A DNA stretch of 7,923 bases from Syntrophaceae bacterium (GCA_003508565.1 DNUI01000076.1:1921-9843), one strand, 5' to 3'. Positions 1-7,621 are shown, counted from the stretch's first letter. Translations and numbers: made by a program. Notes: generated by a model not told the origin, from the letters alone.

Positions 1-236
1 TCCAGTATTTGTCCTTTTTTCCCATTCGGGAGTTGGTAAAAATCCCCAAAGGCCCCCGGAAAATTAATTTTTTACCAAAATAGCGTAACTTCTTTTTGAA
101 TGACAGAATTTTGATAAGGGATAAGAGGAAACCCTGTTGAAAGTATGGGGTGTGGCAATCATATATGACTACTGACCAGGAATCACGGTATTTGGATTCA
201 GTCAAGAGGCAAGGGCACTATACGGGATCTTCTTGA
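1..236. other. Intergenic region downstream of the operon; no gene recognised
   Basis: No ORF of plausible length or RNA gene is seen on either strand. Besides the inverted repeat at 33-78, there is a weak 5-bp inverted repeat (gaatc 180-184, gattc 195-199) without a U tract and a tandem gataag motif near 112-124. No convincing Rho-independent terminator for the operon is visible, so termination may be Rho-dependent or lie beyond the window. Confidence 0.6.
33..78. repeat. Inverted repeat ttggtaaaaa / tttttaccaa downstream of the operon
   Basis: Perfect 10-bp arms (33-42 and 69-78) enclose 26 bases rich in C and G (cccc, ggcccccgg). The arms are AT-rich and the loop long, and no U tract follows on the minus strand, so it is not a standard intrinsic terminator. 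It may be an end of a small intergenic repeat element or a weak 3' hairpin. It lies about 160 nt after the last gene. Confidence 0.5.
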
Positions 237-995
237 TTATGAATGTTTACGTTTCATGCGATTTTTTATTTTACTCCAGGACTTCGTAATGAGAAAGCTC
301 TCCTCCATGTTATTTACCATACGGATGAATTTGGGCCATGGGATGGCAAAAGTCAGCATTCCTGGAGGAACATATGGACGCGCAGAAACATCGAACATAC
401 CCAAAACCGCACGAGGTTGCCCGGACTGTAGTTCTTTATACGGATAATCAACGATGGTTGCACAACCTGCACCGAAGGGTGCAATAACACTCTGAGGTTG
501 TGCTTCATCGAAACTCGCGAGGGTGAAGAGACCGGAAAGAACATCAGGTGTTGCAAAGAAAATAATCACGATAGGTTCATCAATATAATCCATGTTATCC
601 CATCTCTTGAATACCATGTATTTCGCCGGTGCTTCGAAAGGCGTCTGGTGTTTCATATGTTCTCTTACCAGTTCAGGCGACTTCTTGTATCTTTCACCTT
701 CCAGTTTTCCTGGAATACCGTAAGAAAGAAAATAATTAAAGTTTGGCATCTTCATCTCGGCAAAGCCAAGATATCTCTGCCCACCTCCACATCCAATAGA
801 AGAGACGTCAAAACATAACGTTTTGCCATTCCGAACTTTTGCCAGGTCACATAGAATGCACCTGTGGCCTTTTGGGGTTTTTGGCATGGCTTGAAGATAT
901 TTCACTTCGGTGTAATAAAATCCAATGGGCAAATCCGCACCGGGAAAATATTTATTCCAGTTTTTGATGAATCTCTCCTTTAATCCAGCATCCAT
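237..995 (-). CDS. DUF169-family protein (COG2043-like), function unknown, last gene of the trp operon
   Basis: The 252-residue product resembles DUF169 proteins, which have no settled function. It looks soluble: no signal peptide or convincing membrane segment is seen. Five cysteines stand out: a CxxC pair (Cys46, Cys49), Cys61, Cys69 in IGCGGGQRYLGF (67-78) and Cys178 in FGAGCATIVDYP (174-185); such residues could bind metal or an iron-sulfur cluster, which is inference. Other strongly shaped stretches are SYGIPGKLEGERYKKSPELV (91-110), FFATPDVLSGLFTLASFDEA (146-165) and MFDVSARPYVPP (200-211). The ATG at 995 has GGGAGA 6-7 nt upstream and starts 15 nt after the trpA stop, so cotranscription under trp attenuation is likely. 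Unlike its neighbours it has four Trp residues (13, 132, 220, 240). Family assignment is from memory of related sequences; a role in Trp metabolism is unproven. Confidence 0.8.
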   Translation of the reverse strand: MDAGLKERFIKNWNKYFPGADLPIGFYYTEVKYLQAMPKTPKGHRCILCDLAKVRNGKTLCFDVSSIGCGGGQRYLGFAEMKMPNFNYFLSYGIPGKLEGERYKKSPELVREHMKHQTPFEAPAKYMVFKRWDNMDYIDEPIVIIFFATPDVLSGLFTLASFDEAQPQSVIAPFGAGCATIVDYPYKELQSGQPRAVLGMFDVSARPYVPPGMLTFAIPWPKFIRMVNNMEESFLITKSWSKIKNRMKRKHS

Positions 996-1010
996 GGTAA
1001 ATCTCCCGGT

Positions 1011-1808
1011 TTATGCTAAGGCGTTTTTGATATCTTTTGCAAATGTTGAAGCGATGCGAATAAGGTCTTTACTTCCGCTGTTTTTTTCCAATAACTGAAC
1101 AAAGGCACTGCCCACAACAATACCATCGGCAAGAGAAGCAATCTCTCCGGCTTGGCGGGGTTTAGAAATACCAAAGCCGACGACAAGCGGCAGGGTGGTT
1201 ATCCTTTGAATGCGATACACGTCTTTTCGTATGTTTTCAATGACGGGCTTTGAAGTTCCAGTCACTCCGGTGATGGAAATATAGTAGAGAAAGCCTGTCG
1301 CGTTATTTGAAATAGTTCTCACGCGTTCGTCGTTTGTCGTAGGTGCGATAAGGGAAATGAAATCAATGCCTGCTTGGTCGGTGTACTGCCTTAGTTCACG
1401 AGATTCTTCCGGCGGGAGATCCACGATGAGAACTCCATCAACGCCGGCTTTTACCGCCTTTAATGCAAATCGTTCATTCCCGTAAGAAAATATAGGGTTG
1501 TAGTATCCAAACAGGACAATGGGAATATCACTGACATATCGTAAAGACTCAATCATATCAAGGATCATAGAAAGTGTTACACCTCTCTGCAGTGCCCTCT
1601 GTGAGGCTGCTTGAATTATCGGTCCATCTGCGGTAGGGTCAGAAAAGGGAACACCGATTTCCAGAATGTCAACACCTGCCTTATCAAGACTGATGATAAG
1701 ACGGCGGGTTGTGTCCAGATCGGGGTCCCCTGCCGTAAGATATACAACCATCGCTTTCTCTTTTTTTTGCCTTAGATAGGCAAATTTTTTTTCTATTCTT
1801 CCGGTCAT
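1011..1808 (-). CDS. trpA: Tryptophan synthase alpha chain (TrpA)
   Basis: TrpA cleaves indole-3-glycerol phosphate into indole and glyceraldehyde 3-phosphate and passes indole through a tunnel to TrpB. At 265 residues it has normal length for this TIM barrel. The catalytic pair is Glu50 and Asp61 in LEIGVPFSDPTADGP (49-63). The substrate and signalling elements are present: NPIFSYG (104-110), LIVDLPPEES (127-136), YYISITGVTG (175-184) with the loop-6 Thr183, GFGIS (211-215) and VVGSAF (231-236). The start ATG at 1808 overlaps the trpB stop by ATGA and follows a GGAGAG site inside trpB, so equal synthesis of the two subunits is expected. No Trp residue is encoded. A DUF169 gene follows after 15 nt on the same transcript. 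Confidence 0.98.
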   Translation of the reverse strand: MTGRIEKKFAYLRQKKEKAMVVYLTAGDPDLDTTRRLIISLDKAGVDILEIGVPFSDPTADGPIIQAASQRALQRGVTLSMILDMIESLRYVSDIPIVLFGYYNPIFSYGNERFALKAVKAGVDGVLIVDLPPEESRELRQYTDQAGIDFISLIAPTTNDERVRTISNNATGFLYYISITGVTGTSKPVIENIRKDVYRIQRITTLPLVVGFGISKPRQAGEIASLADGIVVGSAFVQLLEKNSGSKDLIRIASTFAKDIKNALA

Positions 1809-3001
1809 TGACGGCTCTCCATTCTCTGTATGATCGTTTCTGCATCCTTATCTCCTCTGCCCGAGAGGTTGATCACAATGATCTTATTCTTATCCAAAGT
1901 AGGTGAAATTTTCATGGTATAGGCTACCGCATGGGCGCTCTCCATCGCCGGGATGATCCCCTCGCATTTGGATAGCAGCAGAAATGCCCGGATCGCCTCC
2001 TCATCGTCAATGCTCACGTACTTAGCCTTTCCGGTGTCTTTAAAATGGCCGTGTTCCGGACCAACTCCTGGATAATCGAGTCCAGCTGCTATGGAATAGG
2101 CATCACGAATCTGACCGTGTTCATCTTGCAGAAGATATGTTTTGTTACCATGAAGTACGCCGACACGTCCGGCAGATATGCTCGCTGCGTGGTTGCCGGT
2201 CGAAATGCCTTTTCCGGCAGCCTCGACGCCGATCATTTCAACGCCAGGAATATCTCTAAAAGGATAGAACAGTCCCATGGCATTACTTCCGCCGCCAATA
2301 CAGGCGATGAGGATGTCGGGAAGTTTCCCTTCCTTTTTCATAATTTGTTTTTTTGTTTCTTTACCGATGATACTCTGGAATTCACGCACCATCATGGGAT
2401 AAGGATGGGGCCCTGCCGTCGTGCCGATTACATAGAATGTATCTCGCACCCTCGACACCCATTGACGCATGGCCTCATTCATAGCATCTTTGAGTGTTGC
2501 TGTACCGGAGGCTACAGGTATGACCTCGGCACCCAATATCTTCATGCGGAATACGTTGGGCGCCTGCCGTCTGATATCTTCTTCCCCCATGAAAATCTGG
2601 CATTCCATACCGAAAAGAGCGGCAACAGTGGCAGTGGCGACACCATGTTGTCCGGCGCCAGTCTCGGCAATGACCCTCTTTTTCCCCATACGTCTGGCAA
2701 GCATGGCCTGACCCAGCGTATTGTTGATTTTGTGTGAACCCGTGTGATTGAGATCTTCCCGTTTGAGATATATCCGTGCGCCCCCAAGTTCTTCTGTGAG
2801 ACGCTTTGCATAATAGAGAGGAGTTTCCCTTCCCGCATATTCTTTCAGGTAATAAGTGAATTCATCTCTGAAGCCCCTGTCTTTTCTTGACGTTTCATAT
2901 GCTTTTTCGAGTTCAATAAGGGCAGGCATAAGTGTTTCCGCAACGTAGCGTCCGCCGAAAATGCCGAAGTGTCCCTTTTCATCAGGCAGTGATTGCTGCA
3001 T
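1805..3001 (-). CDS. trpB: Tryptophan synthase beta chain (TrpB)
   Basis: TrpB is the PLP-dependent subunit that joins indole to L-serine, giving L-tryptophan; it acts in an alpha2-beta2 complex with TrpA. The 398-residue length and the N-terminal GRYVAETLMP (18-27) fit the common TrpB1 type that partners TrpA. Key elements are NHTGSHKINN (85-94) with the PLP Schiff-base Lys91, ETGAGQHG (113-120) with catalytic Glu113, the phosphate-binding loop GGGSNAMG (236-243), and NLSGRGDKD (378-386) with Ser380 near the pyridine nitrogen. GPEHGHFKDTG (314-324) differs slightly from the common GPEHAYL form. A clear AAAGGAG site is 5-6 nt before ATG 3001. The stop overlaps the trpA start as ATGA, the usual trpBA coupling. 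One Trp residue (W181). Confidence 0.98.
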   Translation of the reverse strand: MQQSLPDEKGHFGIFGGRYVAETLMPALIELEKAYETSRKDRGFRDEFTYYLKEYAGRETPLYYAKRLTEELGGARIYLKREDLNHTGSHKINNTLGQAMLARRMGKKRVIAETGAGQHGVATATVAALFGMECQIFMGEEDIRRQAPNVFRMKILGAEVIPVASGTATLKDAMNEAMRQWVSRVRDTFYVIGTTAGPHPYPMMVREFQSIIGKETKKQIMKKEGKLPDILIACIGGGSNAMGLFYPFRDIPGVEMIGVEAAGKGISTGNHAASISAGRVGVLHGNKTYLLQDEHGQIRDAYSIAAGLDYPGVGPEHGHFKDTGKAKYVSIDDEEAIRAFLLLSKCEGIIPAMESAHAVAYTMKISPTLDKNKIIVINLSGRGDKDAETIIQRMESRQ

Positions 3002-3015
3002 AGTTTCTCCTTTTT

Positions 3016-3027
3016 CAGAAATTTCTG
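3016..3027. repeat. 12-bp perfect palindrome cagaaatttctg in the trpF-trpB gap
   Basis: A perfect palindrome lies just upstream of the trpB ribosome binding site. It has no loop and no U tract, so it is not a terminator. It could be a small protein site or chance; no promoter is visible next to it. Confidence 0.4.
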
Positions 3028-3040
3028 TTTTATGCGATGG

Positions 3041-3691
3041 CTACACTGATTTAGTAAATATTGTTACCGGACTTTTACTTTTGATTGTATGAACCACCTC
3101 AATAATGGATTTCACTTTTTCAGGATCTTTCTTTCCCGGGGTAACCTCCACACCGCTGTTGACATCAACGGCATGAGGCGATACGGTCTTTATCGCATCC
3201 AGAATATTGTTGGAATTCAATCCTCCGGAAAGAATTAGAGAGAACTTGTCTTTTGCCATCGCTGCCAGTTCCCAGTTGCATTTCTTTCCCGTTCCACCGT
3301 AAAGCCCGGAATCGCGTGCATCCATGAGGACGGCCCTTACTGGGTAACTTTTTATGCTGTTCAGGTCTTCTTCACCCCGGGGTGAAAATGATTTGATTAG
3401 AGTGGAATTAGGGAACTGCCGGCAGTATTCACGTGATTCATCACCGTGAAGCTGAATCAGATCAAGACCGCAGAACTCATATATCTCTCTGAGAGCCTGG
3501 ATGTCATGATTAACGAAAACCCCCACTATGGCGGTATCGCGCGGAAGGTGTTCTATGATTATCTTTGCTGTTTCCGGAGTAACATAACGCGGACTCTTCT
3601 TATAAAAAATAAACCCCAGAGCGTCAGCACCGTGGTTGCATGCATTGATGGCGTCGTCCGGATTGGTAATTCCGCAAATTTTTATTTCCAT
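3041..3691 (-). CDS. trpF: Phosphoribosylanthranilate isomerase (TrpF)
   Basis: TrpF catalyses the Amadori rearrangement of phosphoribosylanthranilate, the step between TrpD and TrpC. The protein has 216 residues, typical of a separate TrpF barrel. The general-base cysteine is Cys6 in KICGIT (4-9) and the general-acid aspartate is Asp124 in LMDARDSG (122-129). QLHGDE (80-85), YGGTGKK (131-137), LSGGL (154-158) and DVNSGVE (176-182), the phosphate-binding end of the barrel, are all present. The short hydrophilic tail ending near FTKSV is not distinctive. The ATG at 3691 gives the usual N-terminus, but the strong GGAGGAGG site is 15 nt away, longer than elsewhere in this operon. trpB follows after 39 nt. 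Confidence 0.96.
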   Translation of the reverse strand: MEIKICGITNPDDAINACNHGADALGFIFYKKSPRYVTPETAKIIIEHLPRDTAIVGVFVNHDIQALREIYEFCGLDLIQLHGDESREYCRQFPNSTLIKSFSPRGEEDLNSIKSYPVRAVLMDARDSGLYGGTGKKCNWELAAMAKDKFSLILSGGLNSNNILDAIKTVSPHAVDVNSGVEVTPGKKDPEKVKSIIEVVHTIKSKSPVTIFTKSV

Positions 3692-3706
3692 GTTAATATT
3701 TTGATG

Positions 3707-3714
3707 CCTCCTCC
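3707..3714 (-). promoter_or_regulatory. Unusually distant ribosome binding site of trpF
   Basis: GGAGGAGG (3714-3707) in the trpC-trpF gap is the strongest such site in the window but lies 15 nt from the trpF ATG, against 5-9 nt for the other clear sites. An in-frame ATT at 3697 would be at 9 nt, but ATT starts are very rare, so the ATG is kept. Confidence 0.55.
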
Positions 3715-3741
3715 GGATGATATGGCAATAAAAAATTGCAC

Positions 3742-4518
3742 TTATTCCTTTCCAAGCAACTCTTTTAACTTCTTCTCGATATTCTCGGATCGCATCAGGG
3801 TCTCGCCGATCAAAAAAGCACGAATGCCCGCCTTCATTAACGTATCAATATCCTTTCTTGTCTGGATGCCACTTTCACTGATGATGATTTTGTCTGCGGG
3901 TATATGAGGTGTTATCTCAAGAGAAGTCTTCAAGTCAGTAGTGAATGATTTTAAATTTCTGTTGTTAATTCCAATGATGTTTGCTCCGGAAGTAAGAGCA
4001 TTGTCCAGTTCTTCTCTGGAATGCACTTCTACAAGTGCCGAGAGTCCCAGCGATTCGGCAAGGTGGAGGTACTCATCCAATTGCTCTTTTTTCAGGATTC
4101 CGGCAATAAGAAGGAGGGCGTCTCCATTGAGGAGGCGGGTTTCATAAATCTGGTAAGAATCAATGATGAAATCCTTTCTCAACAGGGGAAGACGCACGGT
4201 TTTTTTTATCTCAGCAAGATAGCTTTTCTCTCCGCCAAAAAATTTCTTATCAGTAAGGACAGATACGGACGCCGCCCCGCATTTCTCGTAGAGTGAAGCA
4301 ATGCTGACAGAATCAAAATCCTTTCTCAATATCCCATGAGAAGGAGAACGCCTTTTCACCTCGGCAATAATGGCACATGCTTTTCCGCTGATCGCTCCCC
4401 GGAAATCACGGGGGGAGGGGAGGTCACGGATAGCTGCCTTTAATTCCAAAAGGGACCTGGACTGTTTTAAATAGTCGACTTCTTCTTTTTTAGCTTCAAT
4501 AATATTATCAAGAATCAT
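3742..4518 (-). CDS. trpC: Indole-3-glycerol phosphate synthase (TrpC)
   Basis: TrpC closes the indole ring by decarboxylating and cyclising the carboxyphenylamino-deoxyribulose phosphate made by TrpF. The 258-residue TIM-barrel enzyme is a monofunctional form, not fused to TrpF. Catalytic residues line up with the well-studied archaeal enzyme: Glu53 and Lys55 in AEVKRRSPS (52-60), Lys115 in LLRKDF (112-117), Glu164 in VEVH (163-166), Asn185 in GINNRNL (183-189) and Glu215 in SESG (214-217). The start codon follows the trpD TAA with no spacer, and no good Shine-Dalgarno sequence is present in the end of trpD, so translation probably depends on ribosomes finishing trpD. No Trp residue is encoded. 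A 50-nt gap separates it from trpF. Confidence 0.97.
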   Translation of the reverse strand: MILDNIIEAKKEEVDYLKQSRSLLELKAAIRDLPSPRDFRGAISGKACAIIAEVKRRSPSHGILRKDFDSVSIASLYEKCGAASVSVLTDKKFFGGEKSYLAEIKKTVRLPLLRKDFIIDSYQIYETRLLNGDALLLIAGILKKEQLDEYLHLAESLGLSALVEVHSREELDNALTSGANIIGINNRNLKSFTTDLKTSLEITPHIPADKIIISESGIQTRKDIDTLMKAGIRAFLIGETLMRSENIEKKLKELLGKE

Positions 4519-5529
4519 TTAACAATTGCTCAGTTCAATTAATGCCTGTAATTTTTTCATGGCAATACCGCTATCGATACAGTCCTGTGCCACCCTGATA
4601 CCGTCATTGATTGTTTTTGCTTTCTCCCCTACCATAATTGCCAACGCAGCATTGAGAACCACAATATTTCGACAGGCTCCATCTTTGCCAGACAATACAT
4701 CCTTTGTAATTTGTGCATTAAGGGAGGCATCCCCGCCAAGGAGCGTGTTACCGGGAAAGGTGACACCAAAAATATCAACGGGATCTATATTATACGTTGT
4801 GAGAAGACCGTCTCTTAGTTCTGTAACCCTCGTCTCCCCGGTAACAGTCGCTTCATCAAGGCCGTCTGAGCCGTGTACAACAAAGGCTCTCTTCGTGCCG
4901 AGATTTTTAAGAACACCTGCGAACATTTCCGTCATCCGGGGATTATACACGCCGATAAGCTGTGATGTGGCCCCTGCGGGATTCGTCAGGGGGCCGAGCA
5001 TGTTGAAAATTGTTCTGATTCCGATTTCTCTGCGAGGGCCGATCGCATATTTCATTGTGCCGTGAAGCATAGGGGCAAACAGAAATCCGATGCCTGCTTG
5101 ATGAATACATTCTTCGACTACTTCAGGAGGGGCACTGATATTGATGCCCAAAGCTTCGAGTACATCGGCGCTGCCGCATCCACTTGAAACGGCGCGGTTT
5201 CCATGCTTAGCGACAGTAAGACCGGAAGCGGCAACGACAAATGCGGCAGTCGTGGAAATGTTGAATGTTTTCATACCGTCTCCTCCTGTACCACAGGTAT
5301 CCACGATGATTGAGGAGCGAGCATCTATTCGAGTAGCCTTTTGTTTCATAATACGCGCGGCTCCGGTAACCTCATCAACCGTTTCTCCTTTAATCCTTAG
5401 TGCGGTGATAAAAGAGGCGATCTGCGCGGGTGTCGCCTTGCCCTCCATAATTTCATTCATGACTTCCATCATCTCGGATTCCTGTAAATCGTTTTTATTT
5501 ACCACCTTGGCAATTGCTTCTTTAATCAT
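4519..5529 (-). CDS. trpD: Anthranilate phosphoribosyltransferase (TrpD)
   Basis: TrpD transfers the phosphoribosyl group of PRPP to anthranilate, the second step after TrpEG. With the ATG at 5529 it has 336 residues, normal for the family. The PRPP-binding signature GTGGDG is at 80-85, followed by KHGNR (108-112), SSGCGSAD (115-122), the anthranilate-binding stretch RREIGIRTIFNMLGPLTNPA (166-185) and HGSDGLDE (219-226). A GTG at 5538 would add three residues, but its first base is part of the AAGGAG site itself (5543-5538). The ATG at 5529 sits 8 nt after that site and overlaps the trpG stop as ATGA, so the shorter form is preferred and translational coupling to trpG is likely. The gene contains no Trp codon. 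Its TAA is followed directly by the trpC ATG. Confidence 0.96.
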   Translation of the reverse strand: MIKEAIAKVVNKNDLQESEMMEVMNEIMEGKATPAQIASFITALRIKGETVDEVTGAARIMKQKATRIDARSSIIVDTCGTGGDGMKTFNISTTAAFVVAASGLTVAKHGNRAVSSGCGSADVLEALGINISAPPEVVEECIHQAGIGFLFAPMLHGTMKYAIGPRREIGIRTIFNMLGPLTNPAGATSQLIGVYNPRMTEMFAGVLKNLGTKRAFVVHGSDGLDEATVTGETRVTELRDGLLTTYNIDPVDIFGVTFPGNTLLGGDASLNAQITKDVLSGKDGACRNIVVLNAALAIMVGEKAKTINDGIRVAQDCIDSGIAMKKLQALIELSNC

Positions 5530-6113
5530 TGTATCCACTCCTTAGTATTGATCATATCCAAGAAATTCTTGATAATCCTCTTCCCATGAGGTGTCAAGAT
5601 CGATTCAGGATGAAACTGTATCCCTTCTACGAGATATTCCTTATGCCTGAGGCCCATGATTTCCCCTTCCTCGGTTTCAGCGCTAATTTCCAGGCATGAT
5701 GGGAGAGTCGGTCTCTCGACGAGCAGGGAATGATAGCGGCCTGCTGTGAAAGGATTGGGAAGTCCTTTGAAGATTGTCTTCCCATCATTAAGAACCGGGG
5801 ATGTTTTCCCGTGCATAACCCTGCCCGCCCTGATGACATTACCGCCGAAGACATAACCGATAGCCTGATGTCCAAGGCAAACCCCCATAATGGGTATAGA
5901 TTTATGAAATTCTCTGATAACATCAACGGTAATTCCTGATTCTTTTGGCGTACACGGACCGGGCGATAAAAATATGGCATCAGGTATTCGTTTGCTGATT
6001 TCATCTATGGTAACCTTATCATTCCTGTATACCATAACTGTCTGGCCTAATTGTCCCAGATACTGCACGAGGTTGTAGGTAAAGGAATCATAGTTGTCGA
6101 TCATTAAAATCAT
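5526..6113 (-). CDS. trpG: Anthranilate synthase component II, glutamine amidotransferase (TrpG)
   Basis: TrpG hydrolyses glutamine and channels ammonia to TrpE. The 195-residue protein is a single class I glutamine amidotransferase domain of usual length, not fused to TrpD as in enteric bacteria. Visible motifs are the N-terminal MILMIDNYDSFTYNLVQYLG (1-20), the oxyanion-hole region LSPGPCTP (49-56), the nucleophile motif GVCLGHQ (77-83, Cys79) and the His168/Glu170 pair in FHPES. A strong AAGGAGA ribosome binding site overlaps the trpE stop codon, 11 nt before this start, favouring balanced synthesis with TrpE. The stop TGA overlaps the trpD start as ATGA. Sequence alone cannot exclude that it also serves PabB in folate synthesis, as amphibolic TrpG/PabA proteins do; no pabB lies in this window. 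Confidence 0.97.
   Translation of the reverse strand: MILMIDNYDSFTYNLVQYLGQLGQTVMVYRNDKVTIDEISKRIPDAIFLSPGPCTPKESGITVDVIREFHKSIPIMGVCLGHQAIGYVFGGNVIRAGRVMHGKTSPVLNDGKTIFKGLPNPFTAGRYHSLLVERPTLPSCLEISAETEEGEIMGLRHKEYLVEGIQFHPESILTPHGKRIIKNFLDMINTKEWIQ
5538..5543 (-). promoter_or_regulatory. Ribosome binding site deciding the trpD start
   Basis: AAGGAG (5543-5538) lies inside the end of trpG. Its last G is the first base of the competing GTG codon, which therefore cannot be the start it serves. The ATG at 5529 is 8 nt downstream, an optimal distance. Confidence 0.8.
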
Positions 6114-6124
6114 TGCGTTCTCCT

Positions 6125-7621
6125 TTAGGCACCCTTTTTTATTTCAAATCCCGAGGCGGCAAGACTTATGGCCCGCATCATTCCCTCGCCTTTATTTACG
6201 GTTTCCTCGTATTCTTTATCAGGGTCAGAATCAGCAACAATACCTGCACCAACTTGGATGTAAAGCTTCCGATCTTTGACTAATATAGTTCTGATCGTGA
6301 TACAGAGATCCATGTTCCCTGTGTAGCTGAAGTATCCGACGGCTCCCCCATAGGTACCACGCTTTACAGGCTCCAACTCGTCAATGATTTCCATGGCCCT
6401 GACCTTGGGAGCGCCACTCAGCGTGCCCGCAGGAAAACAGGCCGTGAGGACATCAAAACAATCTATTCCACTAGATAATTGTGCCTGAATATTTGAGACA
6501 AGATGCATCACATGGGAATATCTCTCTACAACCATAAGTTGATTTACTTGAACACTGCCGATGCGTGCTATCCTTCCCAGGTCATTCCGTCCAAGGTCAA
6601 CAAGCATAACGTGTTCCGCCTTTTCTTTAGGGTCTTCCAAAAGTTCATCAGCAAGATGTCTGTCTTCCTGTTCATTCTTGCCCCTTGGTCTGGTTCCCGC
6701 GATGGGTCTCAATTCAGCAATTCCTTCTTCAAGACGGACCATTACCTCAGGGGATGAACCTATGAGAAACATATCGTCCAATTTAAAGAAAAAAAGGTAC
6801 GGTGAAGGGTTAACATATCGAAGCGCCCGATAAAGATCGATGGGTTCAATCCCGCTATCCATGGAGAATCGTTGCGAGAGAACTACCTGGATGATATCTC
6901 CGGCAAGTATGTACTCTTTTGCCTTTCTTACAATAGCTTTAAAGGCATCAGGACTCATATTGCATTGAAGATGGAAATTATTTTCTGCTTTTCGATATCT
7001 TTCGTCTTTTTTTACAGGGGTTCTCAGGAACCCGATCACTCTGTCAATTTTATCGATTGTTTCGTCATATACTGTGGTAAGGTCACTATTTTCTTCTATA
7101 GCTGCACATGAAACCACTTTAATTGTATGTTTGATATTATCGAAGACTATAAGGGTATCGGTGATAATGAATACCGCATCGTCCGTGTTAAGATCGTCCT
7201 TGGGCTGACCCTCCAGATTTTCAATATATCGTACAATGTCATAACCTAAAAATCCCACGGCTCCGCCATAAAACCTGGGCAACCCTTCCACGGGAACTGG
7301 GCGATACACATTCAGTAAATTTTTTAAAAACCTCATCGGGTCTCCACAGTGTTTCTCACAGTGGAATGTGCCGTTTTTTTTAATCAGAACGTTCTCTCCC
7401 CTCACTGTGAATATTATGCGGGGATCTGCTCCTAAAAAGGTGTATCGCCCCCATTTTTCTCCACCTTCGACACTTTCCAGAAGAAATACATGGGATTTTG
7501 TATAAAGTTTCATGAGCGCAGATACAGGTGTATCTATATCAGCCAGGATTTCCCTATAGACGGGAATGAGGTTCCCCTGTTCCGCACACCTTTTGAATGT
7601 GTCAATGTCTGGATAGTACAT
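6125..7621 (-). CDS. trpE: Anthranilate synthase component I (TrpE)
   Basis: TrpE converts chorismate to anthranilate, using ammonia supplied by TrpG, as the first committed step of Trp synthesis in the cytoplasm. The 498-residue length is normal for a stand-alone TrpE. The N-terminal domain carries the feedback-site motif LLES (47-50) and GRYTFLG (58-64). The second allosteric motif NPSPYLFF is at 271-278. The chorismate-binding domain has LRPIAGTRPRG (304-314), LVDLGRNDLGR (340-350), FPAGTLSGAPKVRAM (396-410) and QVGAGIVADSDP (456-467), all intact. Presence of both LLES and NPSPY motifs predicts feedback inhibition by Trp and separates it from PabB. The ATG start at 7621 has an AAGGAA site 9 nt upstream. 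It is the first structural gene after the attenuator, and TrpG follows after 11 nt. Only one Trp residue is encoded (W57). Confidence 0.98.
   Translation of the reverse strand: MYYPDIDTFKRCAEQGNLIPVYREILADIDTPVSALMKLYTKSHVFLLESVEGGEKWGRYTFLGADPRIIFTVRGENVLIKKNGTFHCEKHCGDPMRFLKNLLNVYRPVPVEGLPRFYGGAVGFLGYDIVRYIENLEGQPKDDLNTDDAVFIITDTLIVFDNIKHTIKVVSCAAIEENSDLTTVYDETIDKIDRVIGFLRTPVKKDERYRKAENNFHLQCNMSPDAFKAIVRKAKEYILAGDIIQVVLSQRFSMDSGIEPIDLYRALRYVNPSPYLFFFKLDDMFLIGSSPEVMVRLEEGIAELRPIAGTRPRGKNEQEDRHLADELLEDPKEKAEHVMLVDLGRNDLGRIARIGSVQVNQLMVVERYSHVMHLVSNIQAQLSSGIDCFDVLTACFPAGTLSGAPKVRAMEIIDELEPVKRGTYGGAVGYFSYTGNMDLCITIRTILVKDRKLYIQVGAGIVADSDPDKEYEETVNKGEGMMRAISLAASGFEIKKGA

Noticed and set aside
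15..30. Small hairpin cccattcggg next to a T run as a terminator
   Set aside because: For minus-strand transcripts the stem is followed by A residues; the 3-bp stem is also too short.
33..78. Inverted repeat as the operon's Rho-independent terminator
   Set aside because: The stem is AT-rich, the loop is 26 nt and the minus-strand RNA lacks a U tract after it.
498..818. Plus-strand open frame opposite the DUF169 gene
   Set aside because: It is wholly within the reverse complement of a protein with clear family resemblance and has no recognisable product.
1664..1700. Internal promoter with TTGACA on the minus strand within trpA
   Set aside because: No acceptable -10 box follows at 16-18 bases, and the hexamer is explained by conserved codons before LEIGVPFSDP.
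2045..2737. 230-codon open frame on the plus strand inside trpB
   Set aside because: It is antisense to a perfectly conserved trpB, has no ribosome binding site support and no recognisable protein; it is a shadow of coding bias.
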